DNA of 64,000 bases. It comes from Zygnema cylindricum (taxonomy: Eukaryota; Streptophyta; Zygnematophyceae; Zygnematales; Zygnemataceae). The position numbers and the translations under genes were made by a program. This document shows positions 1 through 11,576 of the stretch, piece after piece (the stretch's first letter is position 1; the number at the start of each line of letters is the position of its first letter). The notes under the pieces are model-generated. The model saw only the letters and a list, made by a program, of their open reading frames with translations. It searched no databases and was not told the origin of the DNA. The stretch is from NCBI GenBank assembly GCA_037447655.1, contig JBBHKE010000121.1, forward strand, positions 181,664 to 245,663. Reading direction: 5' to 3'.

Positions 1-1747
1 TTACCTCAGCAGTCAAAGGTATGACACATTATGAGAGATGGGTTGGAAGGAAACCGGATATCTCTCACGTTAAAGTATTCGGTAGCCAAGTTTACAGTCT
101 AGATATGGATAAGAAAAACTGGAAACTTGATGCTAAGGGAAAACCTGGATATTTAGTGGGGTAGGATGAGGATGTCAAGGGATATAAGGTCTATGACTTA
201 GCAAAAAAAGATATCATTCTGGTCAAACACCTAGTTGTCCTGGATGAAGGAAAGTCAATTGACCCCTTCAACTATACGAAAAAGATTAGAATCATATTTG
301 AGTCCAAAAGTGAGGAGAACTCTGTTTTTCTCGAAAGGGACATGAGTGAGACAGTGATTGCAGGTTCAGGGGAGATCCAAGATACAGGAGGGATACCAGA
401 TACCTCAAATATTCATATGGACTCTGAGGAGACAGAGGAGGAGGAACCGGAATCAACTTCCATGGATAGGGGAGGGAATGAGACAGTAAGGAGAAACCCA
501 AGACTTCCCTCTATTCCAGCGTCAAAGTTTGAAGGGGGGAGAACGAGCAGCAAAAGGATACAAGAGAAACAGGCTGCTCACAAGGTAACAAAGCTATCTC
601 ATCCTAATGAGCCTCTGTCATACTTGGAGGAAGTGAACAGCCCAGAAAAGGATAGATGGATTAGAGCTATAAATGGTGAGATGGCTTCGATCATGGAAGC
701 AAATACTTGGGAGCTAACGGATTGTCCTAGAGACAAAAAACCTATAAGTTGTAAATGGGTATTTAAACCAAATTTAAACCTAGATAATACCATTGAAAGA
801 TATAAGGCTCGCTTGGTAGCAAAGGGATTCACCCAAAAGGAGGGGATTGACTATGAGGAGACATTTGCTCTAGTTGTTCGTTTCCCATCAGTAAGGATTC
901 TCCTCGGTCTAGCAGCGGAAGACATGGAAATCCATCTGATGGATAATAAGGCCACCTTCCTCAATGGTGAGTTAGAGGAAGAAATCTTCATGAGGCAACC
1001 AGAGGGGTTTGTGGAGGTTGGAGAAGAGAACTAAGTCTGTAGACTCATAAAGTCCTTATATGGACTTAAGCGGGCTCCTCGATAGTGGAATAAGAAACTA
1101 GATGAGTTTCTTACTAGTCTAGGATATATGTGGATCAGCTCAGACCATTTATCTATATGTTTGAAGATGAGGATGGTGTGATCTTTATTGCAATTTATGT
1201 GGATGATCTGCTGGTGTTAAGTAAGTCTTTCGAAAAGATCAATAAGTTAAAGATAGCTCTTAGAAGTAGATTTGACATGAAAGATTTAGGGAAGGCAAGA
1301 TATATTTTGGGAATTCAAATGGAAAGAGATAGGGGGAAAAGGATCATCAGACTCACTCAGAAAAATGCAATAGGTAATATGCTTGAGAAATTCCAGATGG
1401 AAAAGGCTAACACTTGTACCACTCCCATGGACTTGAATAAAGTAAGTGATGGGAGTGTAGAATGAGGAGTCATGAGCTTAGATGATCAGATGAGTCCAGA
1501 GGAGAGAGAGTTTATGAAGTCTATCCTTTATACACAAGTCGCAGGAATTTTGATCTATTTTATGAATTGTACCAGGCCGGACATAGCGGCAGCAGTTGGA
1601 GTACTCAATAAGAGTCTTAATGATCCTATGAAGAGAGACTGGGAGGCAGCCAAGAGAGTCATGAGATATCTGGTGGGAACCACAGAGTTATGGTTGCATT
1701 TGGAAGGGGAGCAAACTGACATCACTACTTGGAGTGATGCCCGTTAT
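1..1747 (+). pseudogene. Element A: copia (family 1) pol fragment, integrase C-terminus to RNase H
   Basis: This is the 3' part of a Ty1/copia polyprotein; the 5' part lies beyond the window. In order it shows the integrase C-terminal region (ERWVGRKPDISHVKVFGSQ), an acidic linker, reverse transcriptase with YVDD at about 1196-1207, and the start of RNase H (NCTRPDIAAAVG, then WSDA). It is dead: in-frame stops lie at 162-164, 1032-1034, 1083-1085 and 1463-1465, with a frameshift near 1150. It closely matches element B1, so the two are the same family. The RNase H stops abruptly at about 1747, where the sequence switches to LTR. The recombinase and polymerase roles follow from the family and are not active here. 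Confidence 0.92.
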
Positions 1748-1857
1748 GGACTCAAGTGAGTCCAAGCTGCACAAAGGTGTAGTCAGACTGTCAGTTTGTC
1801 TTCTAGGGCAGCACTGGTTGTGGCTTGAAGTGGGTTAGCTAAAAACTATCTAGGGGC
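1748..1857 (+). repeat. LTR fragment (R/U5 side) fused to element A
   Basis: The sequence from the GGACTCAAG motif onward matches the downstream part of the family 1 LTRs at 19965-20060, 20946-21070 and 35148-35250. It includes the gcacaaaggtgtag stretch and the ggttgtggcttga stretch. Homology ends near 1857, before the LTR end, and no primer binding site follows. RNase H therefore joins directly to an inner LTR position, which needs a deletion or recombination between pol and the 3' LTR. Confidence 0.75.
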
Positions 1858-4214
1858 TTTGTTTATATGCAAAACGTGTTGGTGAGAAAAAAACACACAA
1901 TTTGTTTTTATGAATATAGGTATAAAAAATGCAAAAATATTTGAATAATGGTTCAAGACCTATACACATAGTGCGGCTACAAAAATCTCACAATTTGTGT
2001 TATAAATCGTGAAAAAAACATGTAACGCGGATCTTAATGATGAAATTTTTATTATTTGATCCAATGTTGTATTACAATAGAGATGAATACAATATATCCT
2101 GCAAGCGAGGTACATAAACGCGGTGTATAAACGTGGTATAGGTATCGCCTTTATTATGCTAGCAGGCCCATCCGCTTTGATAATATTTTTTCTTTAGTAT
2201 CCCCAACAAGAGTATTAATGTTATCAACCGGTATAAACCAATCGCTTTACCAATTGGAAATATAAGATAGTAGTTGAAAAACGAAGCATATCTTTCCCCA
2301 TGAGTTTTTGTGCTCATTATGATTATACTGTTGAGTTACTAATGGATTTTTGTTTGAAAGATACTAGCCTTTTACACTAAATCTCCTTAAAAAACGCATA
2401 CGCTATAAGAACTTTGTGTTATCCTGTATTAAATACATTTTCAAAATCATGCATCGCGCATCTAAAAATTGATATCAATGGAGTTCACTTGTCGATACAC
2501 ATGTTTTTTATTGTCATTTGGTCATAAATTTTGTGAACATTATAACGTTGTACATCGTTTTCTACTTCAAAAGTTCAACTTTTAAATATGCCCCGTAAAG
2601 TCTTTGACAACCTTCATTTATATGTACCATGTTAGATGTCATGTTTCTTATGTTTTCGTTTTATGTTTTCCGTAGTTTGCCGCGCAGGTTGTGCTCAAAA
2701 GCCATACCCAATGGTTACGAAAAGTCGCATCAATGAAAATTAGAGACTGTATAAATATGTGTACTGTAACATTCATTTTATCGTATTCCTACATTATTTT
2801 GGAAATTCCATTTTGCTAGTTTCAACATCGACTATGTTTAAATTTGGTCCTAAGCAAAATAGTGAAAATTGTGATGCCTTTGGTGAAAATTTAACCTTCA
2901 ATATTTGCCTTGTTTACAAGCAAATACGGGAAAAAAGTTTACCAACCAAATTTGGTCAAACACCTACTATTTTTATACATTTCATGATGTGGTGATGTTG
3001 GCTATTGCAACCGATCAAAAGCACTCCTACTAAAGTTTGAAGGTACTTATTCTTGACCTTCTATATCGCATGCGCAATACATCGGTAGCAACAACTTTCA
3101 CGAGGTGCATAGGCTCACAATGTGGCGATGTGATCTCTTTTATTTATTTTTAATGTTTGTTATTTCACAATGTCAAAATTTATAGCACTCGCTTTTCATA
3201 AATTGATTTATAACCAATTTGGCCATTAAATTATTACGGACAAAATTGACAAACCGCTAAACCATCATAAAACCAAATTTTTATTATGCGGGCTTAGCGC
3301 CATTTGCCTTTGAACAACCGTTTTGCACAAAACACACTTGACTTAGTAGGTCTATTGTAGGACTCGAATAATAATTGGACGAATCAAATTTGTCTTTGCA
3401 GCGATTATAACGTATCCTATAAATCTCACTGCGTATCATATTGTTATGCTTTTGCTTTTGACTTACTTTCCATTAGACCGAGGTTCCATCAAGAAGTTTT
3501 TGTGATTGTATGGACAACATTATTGGTTGTAATGTATAGGAGTTTGTGCCAACGGGTAGTGTTTGTAAACAAGCGTGTTATGTATCCGTAGCCATCTGCC
3601 GATAACCTATATGTATGTTTTTTGACTTATCGATACGTGTTGTATTGGTCCTGTTTATAGATAACCGAACTATCTCAAAAAAAAACTGTTTTATTGCAAT
3701 AAATAACCACTAAATATCGAGCTCAATATTATTGGCGATTATTGTACAGTTCTAACCGTACAATTTTATCATTGTGCACGAAAGTACGGAATGGATTATC
3801 ACACATGGCATGCCACACTATGTGATGTATAAAATATAATACATTATAATATAACGTAGCATGATATCGTCTGCTACATTTTCTGCACTTACCAGCGACA
3901 AGAAATTTGTTAGGCCCTGGAGCGACATACCAGGACCCCTCACTGTTTGATAACATATAACTATCACTATCGGTTTTATCCCGATAAGTTTTGACCCGAT
4001 GGACAACATTAGTAAACAAGCTTTGACATACGTATTCCAATTTGATAAGAACCACGTAAGTTTATGATAATATAACGAAAATCATCATTTTTTTTACAAA
4101 CAGACCAATTTAAATGTGAAATTTGTATGCTTATAATGTCATTGAACCCCTAAAACCTCCTTTTCTTCACAAACTCTATTGTTGTTTTTAACGATTGTTT
4201 TTTCAGCTTTGTTT
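1858..4214. other. Non-coding AT-rich stretch
   Basis: No gene, LTR or conserved domain was recognised. Open frames here are short and low in complexity. Patches near 3590-3650 and 3950-3995 carry TATCG/CGATA-type words that recur at 17740-17900 and 60930-61040 and may be remnants of an old repeat. Confidence 0.5.
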
Positions 4215-4430
4215 AAAGTGGACTCGCGTCCACTTTGTACGAAGGCACCATGGCTTCTTCACGTGTGAAAATTTGCATGGTAGTCCATCGTCGCACAAAA
4301 AATTATTGTCCACGTGTAAAAATTATACTCCCTAGATGGCGAGCCACCTCCTAGAGGTGGACATGGCTAACGACCTCCCGAAGGTGGGGTAGCCATCTAC
4401 AGAGCGCAGATGGAGCGTTTGCTTCGCAAA
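4215..4430. other. Cluster of strong hairpins, possibly a folded RNA or repeat remnant
   Basis: 4215-4236 is a perfect hairpin with a 9-bp stem (AAAGTGGAC, TCGC loop). 4334-4398 can fold as a three-way junction. AGATGGC (4334-4340) pairs with GCCATCT (4392-4398) and encloses CCACCTC-CTA-GAGGTGG (4344-4360) and a short ACCT/AGGT hairpin (4373-4385). A further TTTGC/GCAAA hairpin follows near 4420. The pairing is visible directly. Whether it is transcribed is unknown, and it could be a decayed transposon end. Confidence 0.4.
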
Positions 4431-5237
4431 TCTTGGCAGGACCTTTTAGTAATGTTATTTTTCCAAAAAATGAAACAGTACATCATGGTACGAAAAGTAC
4501 AGACTTTTTTAAACAACCTCACTTTTTCACAGATAGAAACTCATAGCTTTTTCCTACCGGAAAAAAATTTACTTCAACAACAGACAGGCGTTCGAATAAT
4601 GTACGGCTTTCCGAGCACCGACTTTGTTATTCTCGAAAGTTCTCGGAAAACCGTACAATAGAACTTCCTCAAACTATTTGAGGATATTGAAGTCAGGTTA
4701 ATGTTGCGTCTTTCTATGAACCGGGCCAACGGTAAACCCATAAGCTGACGAAGCAAAAACAACATCCGAACGGCTATTTCATTGTTTTTGCGCGAGGGGG
4801 ACGTATTAGTAAGTTTGAAAAACTGTAGGTTTGTTTTCGCGCCTATGTTTGAAGACATCGAAGCGTGTGACGTGTCATAGAACACCTTCAATCGGAGTTA
4901 CGTGCCAAAATGTTGGTGTGAAGAAAACTCGTTTTCCAATGAGTTATGGGAAAATCATCGGAATGGGCAAAAAATTACAAATGCTCCGGTGGGAATAGGC
5001 TATCAATCGTACTACACGCTGAACGAAATAACAAGTCCCCCACATTTTCCGGCGGCTGTACAGATCATTCGTCTTTTCACAGTCCAGTTTTGTGCGTTAT
5101 CGCTATTTTAGAGAAAAGTACGGTTTTTACCCAAAACAGTCGTTTTGCGGGCCTATAGATATACGAATATGCAATTTGTACTAGAGCTTTACTTTTTTGC
5201 GCACCTTTCGTTCTTTTTGATGTTTTGTATAGTTAAA
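4431..5237. other. Non-coding stretch
   Basis: Two overlapping short frames at 4902-5158 and one at 4574-4891 (minus) have no recognisable domain and no codon pattern that stands out. No repeat unit was identified. Confidence 0.4.
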
Positions 5238-5581
5238 TTAGGGAATTGATCATGAAAGTGACTATTTTGGTTGCGCACAGTCACTTACGTCATTTTGTAA
5301 AAAATTGTACGTTTGAAGTACATATTGGTACAAATAAAGCACCGTTGAGTACAAATTCGACGATCAATCGGTTGGACAACTTTGACTTTCAAAATATTGT
5401 GTCAACCGCTTAAAATTTTGACGCGCTTGCGAACGTCGACCGTCATAATAAAATTAGCAATTCACATGATCGATGAACGTTTACGGTAACAGAACTGCGG
5501 CAGCCACATGTAAATAAAAGTGTTGCAGACAGTCACTTTGTGTCGTTACGTGAGCCCCACGGTGAAAACACTTAGCCGCAA
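5238..5581 (+). repeat. Left arm of a long inverted repeat
   Basis: This arm reads outward from gggaattgatcatg through the acagtcacttacgtcatttt region to gagccccacggtga and ttagccgca. The reverse complement of 7188-7531 matches it along its whole length, with scattered substitutions and small indels. Before the solo LTR landed in the loop, the two arms were separated by only about 440 bp. Confidence 0.85.
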
Positions 5582-5874
5582 AATTAAAATTTAATCGTCT
5601 AAGCGTTACATTGAACTTAGACACAAAGTGAAACGAAACCTCTTTAAACTGAAGTACTATGAAGTCTTGTACGGAAAAATTAAACGCACGAAACGAAAAA
5701 AAACTTTGTAAACTATATTAAAACGTTCCAGCGTAAAAATATCAATTAAAATTGAATGAATAAAATCCGTGTCGTCACGCGCGGCAAAATCGAGCCACAC
5801 TTTCTACATATCAACATTCTTACATTGACAACGAAATGTTATGATATTGGGCGAATCGGCATCGGCTGAAATCG

Positions 5875-7043
5875 TGAAACTCTTTGTGCTCCATTGTCCC
5901 CAAAAATCGTAGATCCAAAAGAAACTAATCTTGGTAGTGCCGACTCCAAGTTGATATAAACCCAAATGACTGACCCCTTGACAATCAAAAACCCATTATT
6001 GCTTCACCCCTTTGAAATAAGACTTTATGTGTGCTCAGTTCCACCACAGAATGCAAAGTTAGAATATGAGTTTTGGACACATTCACCCACTTTGACTTTC
6101 CCTTAGAAATGCAGCCACCCTGGCAAGCAAAAACTCTGACCGACTACACCCTTGGGTAGCCTAGGCTCCTCTGAGTCCGCAGCAAAAAGAATCACTGAAA
6201 ATGGTGCAGTAAATTGATAGTTATGAATGGTCAAAGATGACCTTTTGTACAGGAGCTCTCTCGGAGAGAGGCTGCTACCTACTAAATTTTCTAAGTCCTA
6301 TCTCTCTCTCTAAAACTTTATCTACTGACGTACGGCACCAATCACATTACTATGTCGTACACAAAAGTACATGTGCCGGTGTACTTTCTGTACGGCCATC
6401 GTACGACATGGCCAAAATGTCATCACATGTCATATCCGGATTTGTTCCCGTAATCTCCGGAGTTTCCGCAATCCAACGTTGTCGCGCCACGTGTCACGTG
6501 ACGTGGCGATGACAATAAAACGCCAAAAGTACATATTCCGTGATCGCGGCGCCTATCGTGGCCGTTCGATCAAAACCGAATACAACTATAGCCGTTGAAA
6601 ATATACGCGTTGTATTTGTTTCGCGTTCGAAACAAATGCGTGGTATCCGTTTCATATGATACATTAAAACCGTACATTGTACTATTCAAAACTGTATCTA
6701 TGCATTACGTATCTATATCCCTAAATGAACTAGTCTACGTGTGACAAAATAAATATTTATTAAACTTGTCATATCCTACCACTAATCCTAGACTTATAGG
6801 TTAAAGGTTACGGGTAATTTGACGGACGGCAGGTACCCGGATCAAATCCTGGGTCCGATCAAGATTTGCCTTCTTGTCCTCTTTGGACAGCCTAGGCAGC
6901 CATGGATCTAACTCCTCCTCAAGTCTTCAGTGACTGCGACAAGTGTGGGGACTTGGGTGAAGAGTTAGAGGCAAACTGTCAGTGTCTCCTCTTTGTCTTT
7001 TATTTTACAATCTCTAGACCTAGAAAATACTTAAATTTCAACA
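5875..7043 (-). mobile_element. Solo LTR S1 of a family 1 copia element
   Basis: Read on the minus strand, this 1169-bp LTR starts TGTTGAAATTTAAG at 7043 and ends AGAGTTTCA at 5875. It matches the LTR of element G throughout: the stretch with CTCTCTCTAAAAC, the GTAC cluster, the TTTCG hairpin and the terminal stretch. No internal sequence is present, so it is a solo LTR left by LTR-LTR recombination. Its flanks are AATCG (5870-5874) and AATTG (7044-7048), a 5-bp target duplication with one change. It sits in the loop of the 344-bp inverted repeat. Confidence 0.88.
6783..6857 (+). other. tRNA-like block in solo LTR S1, antisense to the LTR
   Basis: TAGACTTATAGG (6789-6800) resembles an A box and GGATCAAATCC (6839-6849) a B box. 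A 5-7-5 T-arm-like stem-loop covers 6836-6852 with one mismatch. The equivalent block lies antisense in the other family 1 LTRs. Gene status is unlikely: I see no clean acceptor stem. Confidence 0.6.
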
Positions 7044-7187
7044 AATTGCGCCGTCAAACGTTTTGTTCGGTTCGCGTCAGTTATGTTTTGTTTCGTTCGG
7101 TACAGTATTGTACTTTTGTGTCGGTTCGGTTTGGTGCGAGCGGTATTCATTTGTACGAATCGCACGTTGGTCGATTTGGAGGAAATG

Positions 7188-7531
7188 TTGCGGCTAAAAG
7201 TGCTCACCGTGGGGCTCACTTAACGACAAAAAGTGACTGTCTGCAACACTTTTATTTACATGTGGCCGCCGCAGTTTTGTTACCGTAAACGTTTGCCGGC
7301 CGTGTGAATTGCTAATTTTATTATGACGGTCGACGTTCGCAAGCGCGGCAAAATTTTAAGCGGTTGACACAATATTTTGAAAGTCAAAGTTGTCAACCGA
7401 TTGACCGTCAAATTTGTACTCAACGGTGCTTTATTTGTACTAATGTGTACTTCAAACGTACAATTTTTTACAAAATGACGTAAGTGACCGTGCGCAACCA
7501 AAACAGTCACTGTCATGATCAATTCCCTTAA
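7188..7531 (-). repeat. Right arm of the long inverted repeat
   Basis: It is the inverted partner of 5238-5581. Homology starts at ttgcggctaaaag and ends at gatcaattccctta. Flanks just outside the arms are AT-rich and show no clear target duplication, so the class cannot be assigned. It could be a foldback-type DNA element or two inverted insertions. Confidence 0.85.
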
Positions 7532-7751
7532 ATTATTATGCGTAATTGTGTACTCAAGGCCGTACGTTGGTACGTCAGTTAAAATCGTGTTCGGCTTGAT
7601 GGAACCGAAACTAACCGAACGGTTTTTAAGATCGCTGAAACTGAGCAAAACCGTTTTAAACCGGATTGCTAAATGACAAACCGAGACGCCAAAAAATCGG
7701 TTTGGTGACTTTGGTCCCTATTGGTTTGTTCTGTTTGGTTTCTCTCCAAAC

Positions 7752-8208
7752 CATAGTTCAAAAGTAGGCGTTTCAATTGTAGGCCTTTTGTCGGCGCCTT
7801 TATCGCAAGTTGTTTTATGGGCTTTCATGTGATCTTCTTAAGTACGCTACTTTTACCAGCGACCGTCCGATCGTCCAAATCTGACGATAGTCCTATCATA
7901 AGTTGTGTTATAGGCTTTTCATGTGACCTTCTTAAGTCGCTACTTTGATCAGCGACCGTCCGATCGTCCAAATCTGACTGTTTAAATAAAAAAAACCTCA
8001 AAACTCACAGAAAAAATATTTTTTGTCCGAATGTTTTTCAAAATTTAGACATGACGTTTAATTCTCTATCGAACGATGTTCAACTCAACCGTGTTACTAT
8101 TTTATTTCATTTTGAGGCCAATACAATATGGGTCTTAAGGGTATATTGTATTTTTTGCGTACAATAGGCATATTGTATGGGTGTACTTTCACCTACTTTT
8201 GAACTATG
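7752..8208. mobile_element. Non-autonomous hAT-like element (457 bp)
   Basis: The ends are inverted: CATAGTTCAAAAGTAGGCG at 7752 and, on the other strand from 8208, CATAGTTCAAAAGTAGGTG. Directly outside both ends lies CTCCAAAC (7744-7751 and 8209-8216), an exact 8-bp target duplication. Eight-bp duplications and short inverted ends are typical of the hAT superfamily. No transposase frame is present. The interior holds a tandem duplication of about 83 bp. A second, partial copy begins at 17973. Confidence 0.85.
7803..7978 (+). repeat. Two tandem copies of an ~83-bp unit inside the hAT-like element
   Basis: Units at about 7803-7885 and 7897-7978 share ttatgggctttcatgtga, cttcttaagt and agcgaccgtccgatcgtcc, with a few substitutions. 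The unit lies wholly within the element, so it arose before or independently of insertion here. Confidence 0.8.
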
Positions 8209-8216
8209 CTCCAAAC

Positions 8217-9467
8217 CGGGCCGAGTGCTAGTAACTATGACACATAAAGCACTGATTGCAACACATAGAATAAGTAAAGTACAGTATTATCCGTCAAACA
8301 GTATACGGACGTGACATACTATGGCTGCGGAAATCTTAAACAACGATATTGATTGGAGGCCGTTGCCGATATGCAGAACCAAGGAACTGAGCAACACAAC
8401 ATGTCCGCTTTGGATACGCAACAGTATTTGTTTGAATTGGAATCTAGATTTTTCAAGAATGTGTTATGGCTCATTCTTGTAGAGGCAACTCTTTAATAAG
8501 TATTTCGAGTATTTTGCCGGGCTTCACCGTTGAATAATGACGTACGGTTCTGTCATTTACTCAGCGTCAATGTGATTTGCAAAATGGAATATGTCAGTTG
8601 CTTACTGAAAAAGTTAGTTTCATAAGTCTACAAAAGTATTCACAGAATTTGATTATAGAAATGAGCAAGAACGATAGGAAAATGGTTCCTATGGTTCTTT
8701 GTAATTCACAAAAAAAACAAAAAAAAACGTCAGAATTGGAATGTGAGGATTTTGTTGGAGCCAATTAGAGCGTTCCGTCTCTGTTTCAGGTGACGTATTT
8801 CACTTTATCTAATTGAAAAAAGATTATAAACTAATAACTCATATTTTCGTCTAAAAGGTTTTCTGTCTACGATTTCTGCTAATGCTTTTTAAAGAACTTT
8901 CTTATCTGCATTTGTAAGAACATCTCCAACCAGGCTTACTATTAAGCGATGGAAATCAAAAATTGCAGGAGAAAGGAAACAAAAAACACGTGAATGTTCG
9001 TTTGTACATTTAAAATTATTTAATTTGTTAATAAAAAGAAAAGAAAAACGGAAAAGTTGTTCAGCTATTTTAACTTTTTTATGGATTTGCTATCATGTTT
9101 GGACTTTTAGCCAATTCTTCAATTGTGCATTCTTCTTGGAATGAAAAAAAAAAATGAATGGAAAAGGTGGTTTATTGAGAACGTGACAATGAGCATCTTT
9201 GGAAGAACTTTACGGTGTTTTTTGGTAAGGTTTGTCGTACACATGGTGATTTTTATTGCAACTCTGACATTTGTCGATTTTGTGTGATTACATTTTGTGA
9301 CTATATTTTGTTAGTTAAAATCATGGCCACTTGTTTGATGTCTATGACAGACACACTCTCATGCATACAAATTTCTTTCTCGATTCTCTCTCTCTCGCTG
9401 TCTTTATCTCACCTTTTCCCCTCCTCTCCTCTCCTTTCCCTCTCCCTCCACCTCTCTTTGAGAACAG
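8217..9467. other. Intergenic stretch, no supported gene
   Basis: AT-rich. A short plus-strand frame at 8577-8768 ends in a tail that could be part of an exon, but there is no domain or clear splice context. From about 9390 a long pyrimidine-rich (CT)n and CCTCTC tract leads up to the candidate exon at 9468. Confidence 0.4.
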
Positions 9468-9640
9468 TTGTGTTTTTACCAGCTGTCGCACGGTCCCTTG
9501 GTGGGCTCCATTGAAATTTTACCTGTAGAGGTGGCGGAAGAGTTGCTGATGTCAACCTTGCCTCAAATGACGTCATTGACAATTATGTCACAATACATGC
9601 ATTCGGGTCTCCAAAACTTCGATATTCGCAAGTTACCGAG
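9468..9640 (+). CDS. Candidate exon of an unidentified host gene
   Basis: The stretch is bounded by a plausible acceptor (about 60 bp of CT-rich sequence, then gagaacag) and a donor (ccgag|gtacta at 9641). A second acceptor at 9481-9482 is in the same frame. The frame reads VGSIEILPVEVAEELL, then MSTLPQMTSLTIMSQYMHSG and FDIRKLPR, a balanced amphipathic composition unlike the surrounding chance frames. The LP..A..LL..LP..T.L spacing is loosely reminiscent of leucine-rich or F-box-associated segments, but I cannot assign a family. No partner exons were found. Confidence 0.35.
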
Positions 9641-10034
9641 GTACTATAATACCACCCCTATGAACAGAAATTAATTTAAGTTCCGTCAAGTCGAACATCT
9701 TTAATAATGGTTTTGGACATTTATGACTACCTTTATGATTACCTTTAAAAGAAAGTTTCTCAAATCAAAGACCTTTCCCGTTGGATGCCAGGCAAATTTA
9801 CAAGCCGGAATTTGCAAGCCCGAAAGTGTTAAGTACTGTGTTTCTATGCATCGGTGTTTTATAGAATAACAACAACAACATTCATATGGCGCTGGTTGCC
9901 AACGGTCATCGACAAATCATTTTATGGGTTGTATTCACAAGAATTTTTTAAGGCGGAAGTTGTTTGTTTGTCTTTTGAAACCGAAACATTGTTGAGTACA
10001 TTGTGAACCCATTTCGGCGTTAATGGCCCACATT

Positions 10035-10186
10035 TGGTGCCTGTTTGTCTGCTTCTTGACCATGAATATACCGTTAACAACACAAACTATTTTTTCTTAA
10101 CACTAGTTCTTGGTGCCTGTTTGTCTGCTTCTTGACCACGAATATACCGTTAACAACACAAACTATTTTTTCTTAACACTTGTTCT
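10035..10186 (+). repeat. Tandem duplication, 2 x 76 bp
   Basis: Units 10035-10110 and 10111-10186 both begin TGGTGCCTGTTTGTCTGC and differ at only a few positions. The near identity indicates a recent slippage or repair duplication. No gene overlaps it. Confidence 0.9.
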
Positions 10187-11492
10187 TTAAACTCAAGAGG
10201 TAATTCGAGCAATGCTACACAGTACCAAGCATATGATTGAACTTTACAGAGACACAATTTTAATGGCAAATTATGATGGTGGTAAACTTTGCGTCGGGTA
10301 ATTAAACATGGGAAGAATTATGGAGTGGAAATTTTTTGTCAATCCCTCGTTTACAGATTCGGGGCTGCCGAGCAACCGTGTACGTTGAGAATCGAATTTT
10401 AATAGGTTAATTTAGCCAATCAGATTTAATCAGCAAAATTTAGCCAGGGATTAAAAAAAAAAAAATCGTCGACTACAGATAGCCCCTTTATCCGAAAAAG
10501 AAAGTGCGCCTCACCGTGCGAGTGCACAAAACATGAAAGACTTTCCTTCATCTAGAAGAGAGAGACCATGAGTTATTGGAGAGCAAGAGACCACGGAACG
10601 GCTTCGTGGGAGGATTCCACTCTTAGGGAGAACAGCCTGGAGAGGGTCACTATTAAATTGCCTCTTGTTTATGCATTTTTTTTTTAGGGTGGAGCTTTTG
10701 GCTTTTACGAGGTAGCGTTAACACACTGAAGGATTATTAAAAAGTTGAATCTTAAAGTAAGGGAACAAAGAGTAAATGAATTAGGGAGTCAGTGAAGTAA
10801 GGTCTCTTAGAGTAGAAATTAGGCCATGTTTAAAAAAAAAAAAAAATCTGGACACATCTGTGACTCGAAGTAGCAAAAATTGATTATATATTCTATTAAC
10901 TACCAGTCTTGGGAGGGAAAAGTGATGAGATAAGGGTAAGGTTTCCAAAATATTCGATGTAAGTTGTGGCAATCTGTATATTTTTTTATATTTATAGATT
11001 TGTATCCTTCAGAAGGCAAAAAAATATAGTAGTAGGATTTGTATTGTAAGGTGTAGTAACAAGAAAAGAGAAACGAGTAGGATCAGTGTTTCTCCGGATT
11101 CAAAATTCCCAAGTCTTTATAAAAAAGGGCCGAGCCGATATGGAAAGTATACCTACATAGCCTACAGTATAACCCACATTTGGCGTGAAAAAAGGGAAAA
11201 GTTTTAAAAACTCATGTTTTTTTTCCAAAACCCTAAAAGGAGGTAAGGATAATCGTTGTCTATGAAAAAAGAAGGCGTGGGTATGTTTTGGAGGGGGGGA
11301 GTTTCATGATAGAATCGATAACACCACAAAAAAAATAAAGAAAGCACCACAACATAAGCTGAAGCATTTACCACAAAAGAGAACAAGAGAAATAGCCAAA
11401 AAAAAATAGCCAAAAGAAAATGTAAGCTGATACCTCCTTATAAAACCCAACTATTAAACACCACTAAACTTGTTGGACTCCTATAGCTGTTG

Positions 11493-11576
11493 AAAGTAGT
11501 TTTTTCACTATCTAACAAAGAACGACTCCTTAATAAAGTAGTTTTTTCACTATCTAGCGAAGTACGACTCCCTAAC
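11493..11576 (+). repeat. Tandem duplication, 2 x 42 bp
   Basis: Two copies of a unit containing gtagttttttcactatcta followed by acgactcc, at a period of 42 bp, with several differences. Confidence 0.8.

Noticed and set aside
6902-7288. 128-residue open frame spanning the LTR start and inverted repeat
   Set aside because: It crosses the border between solo LTR S1 and unrelated flanking sequence, so it cannot be an ancestral gene.
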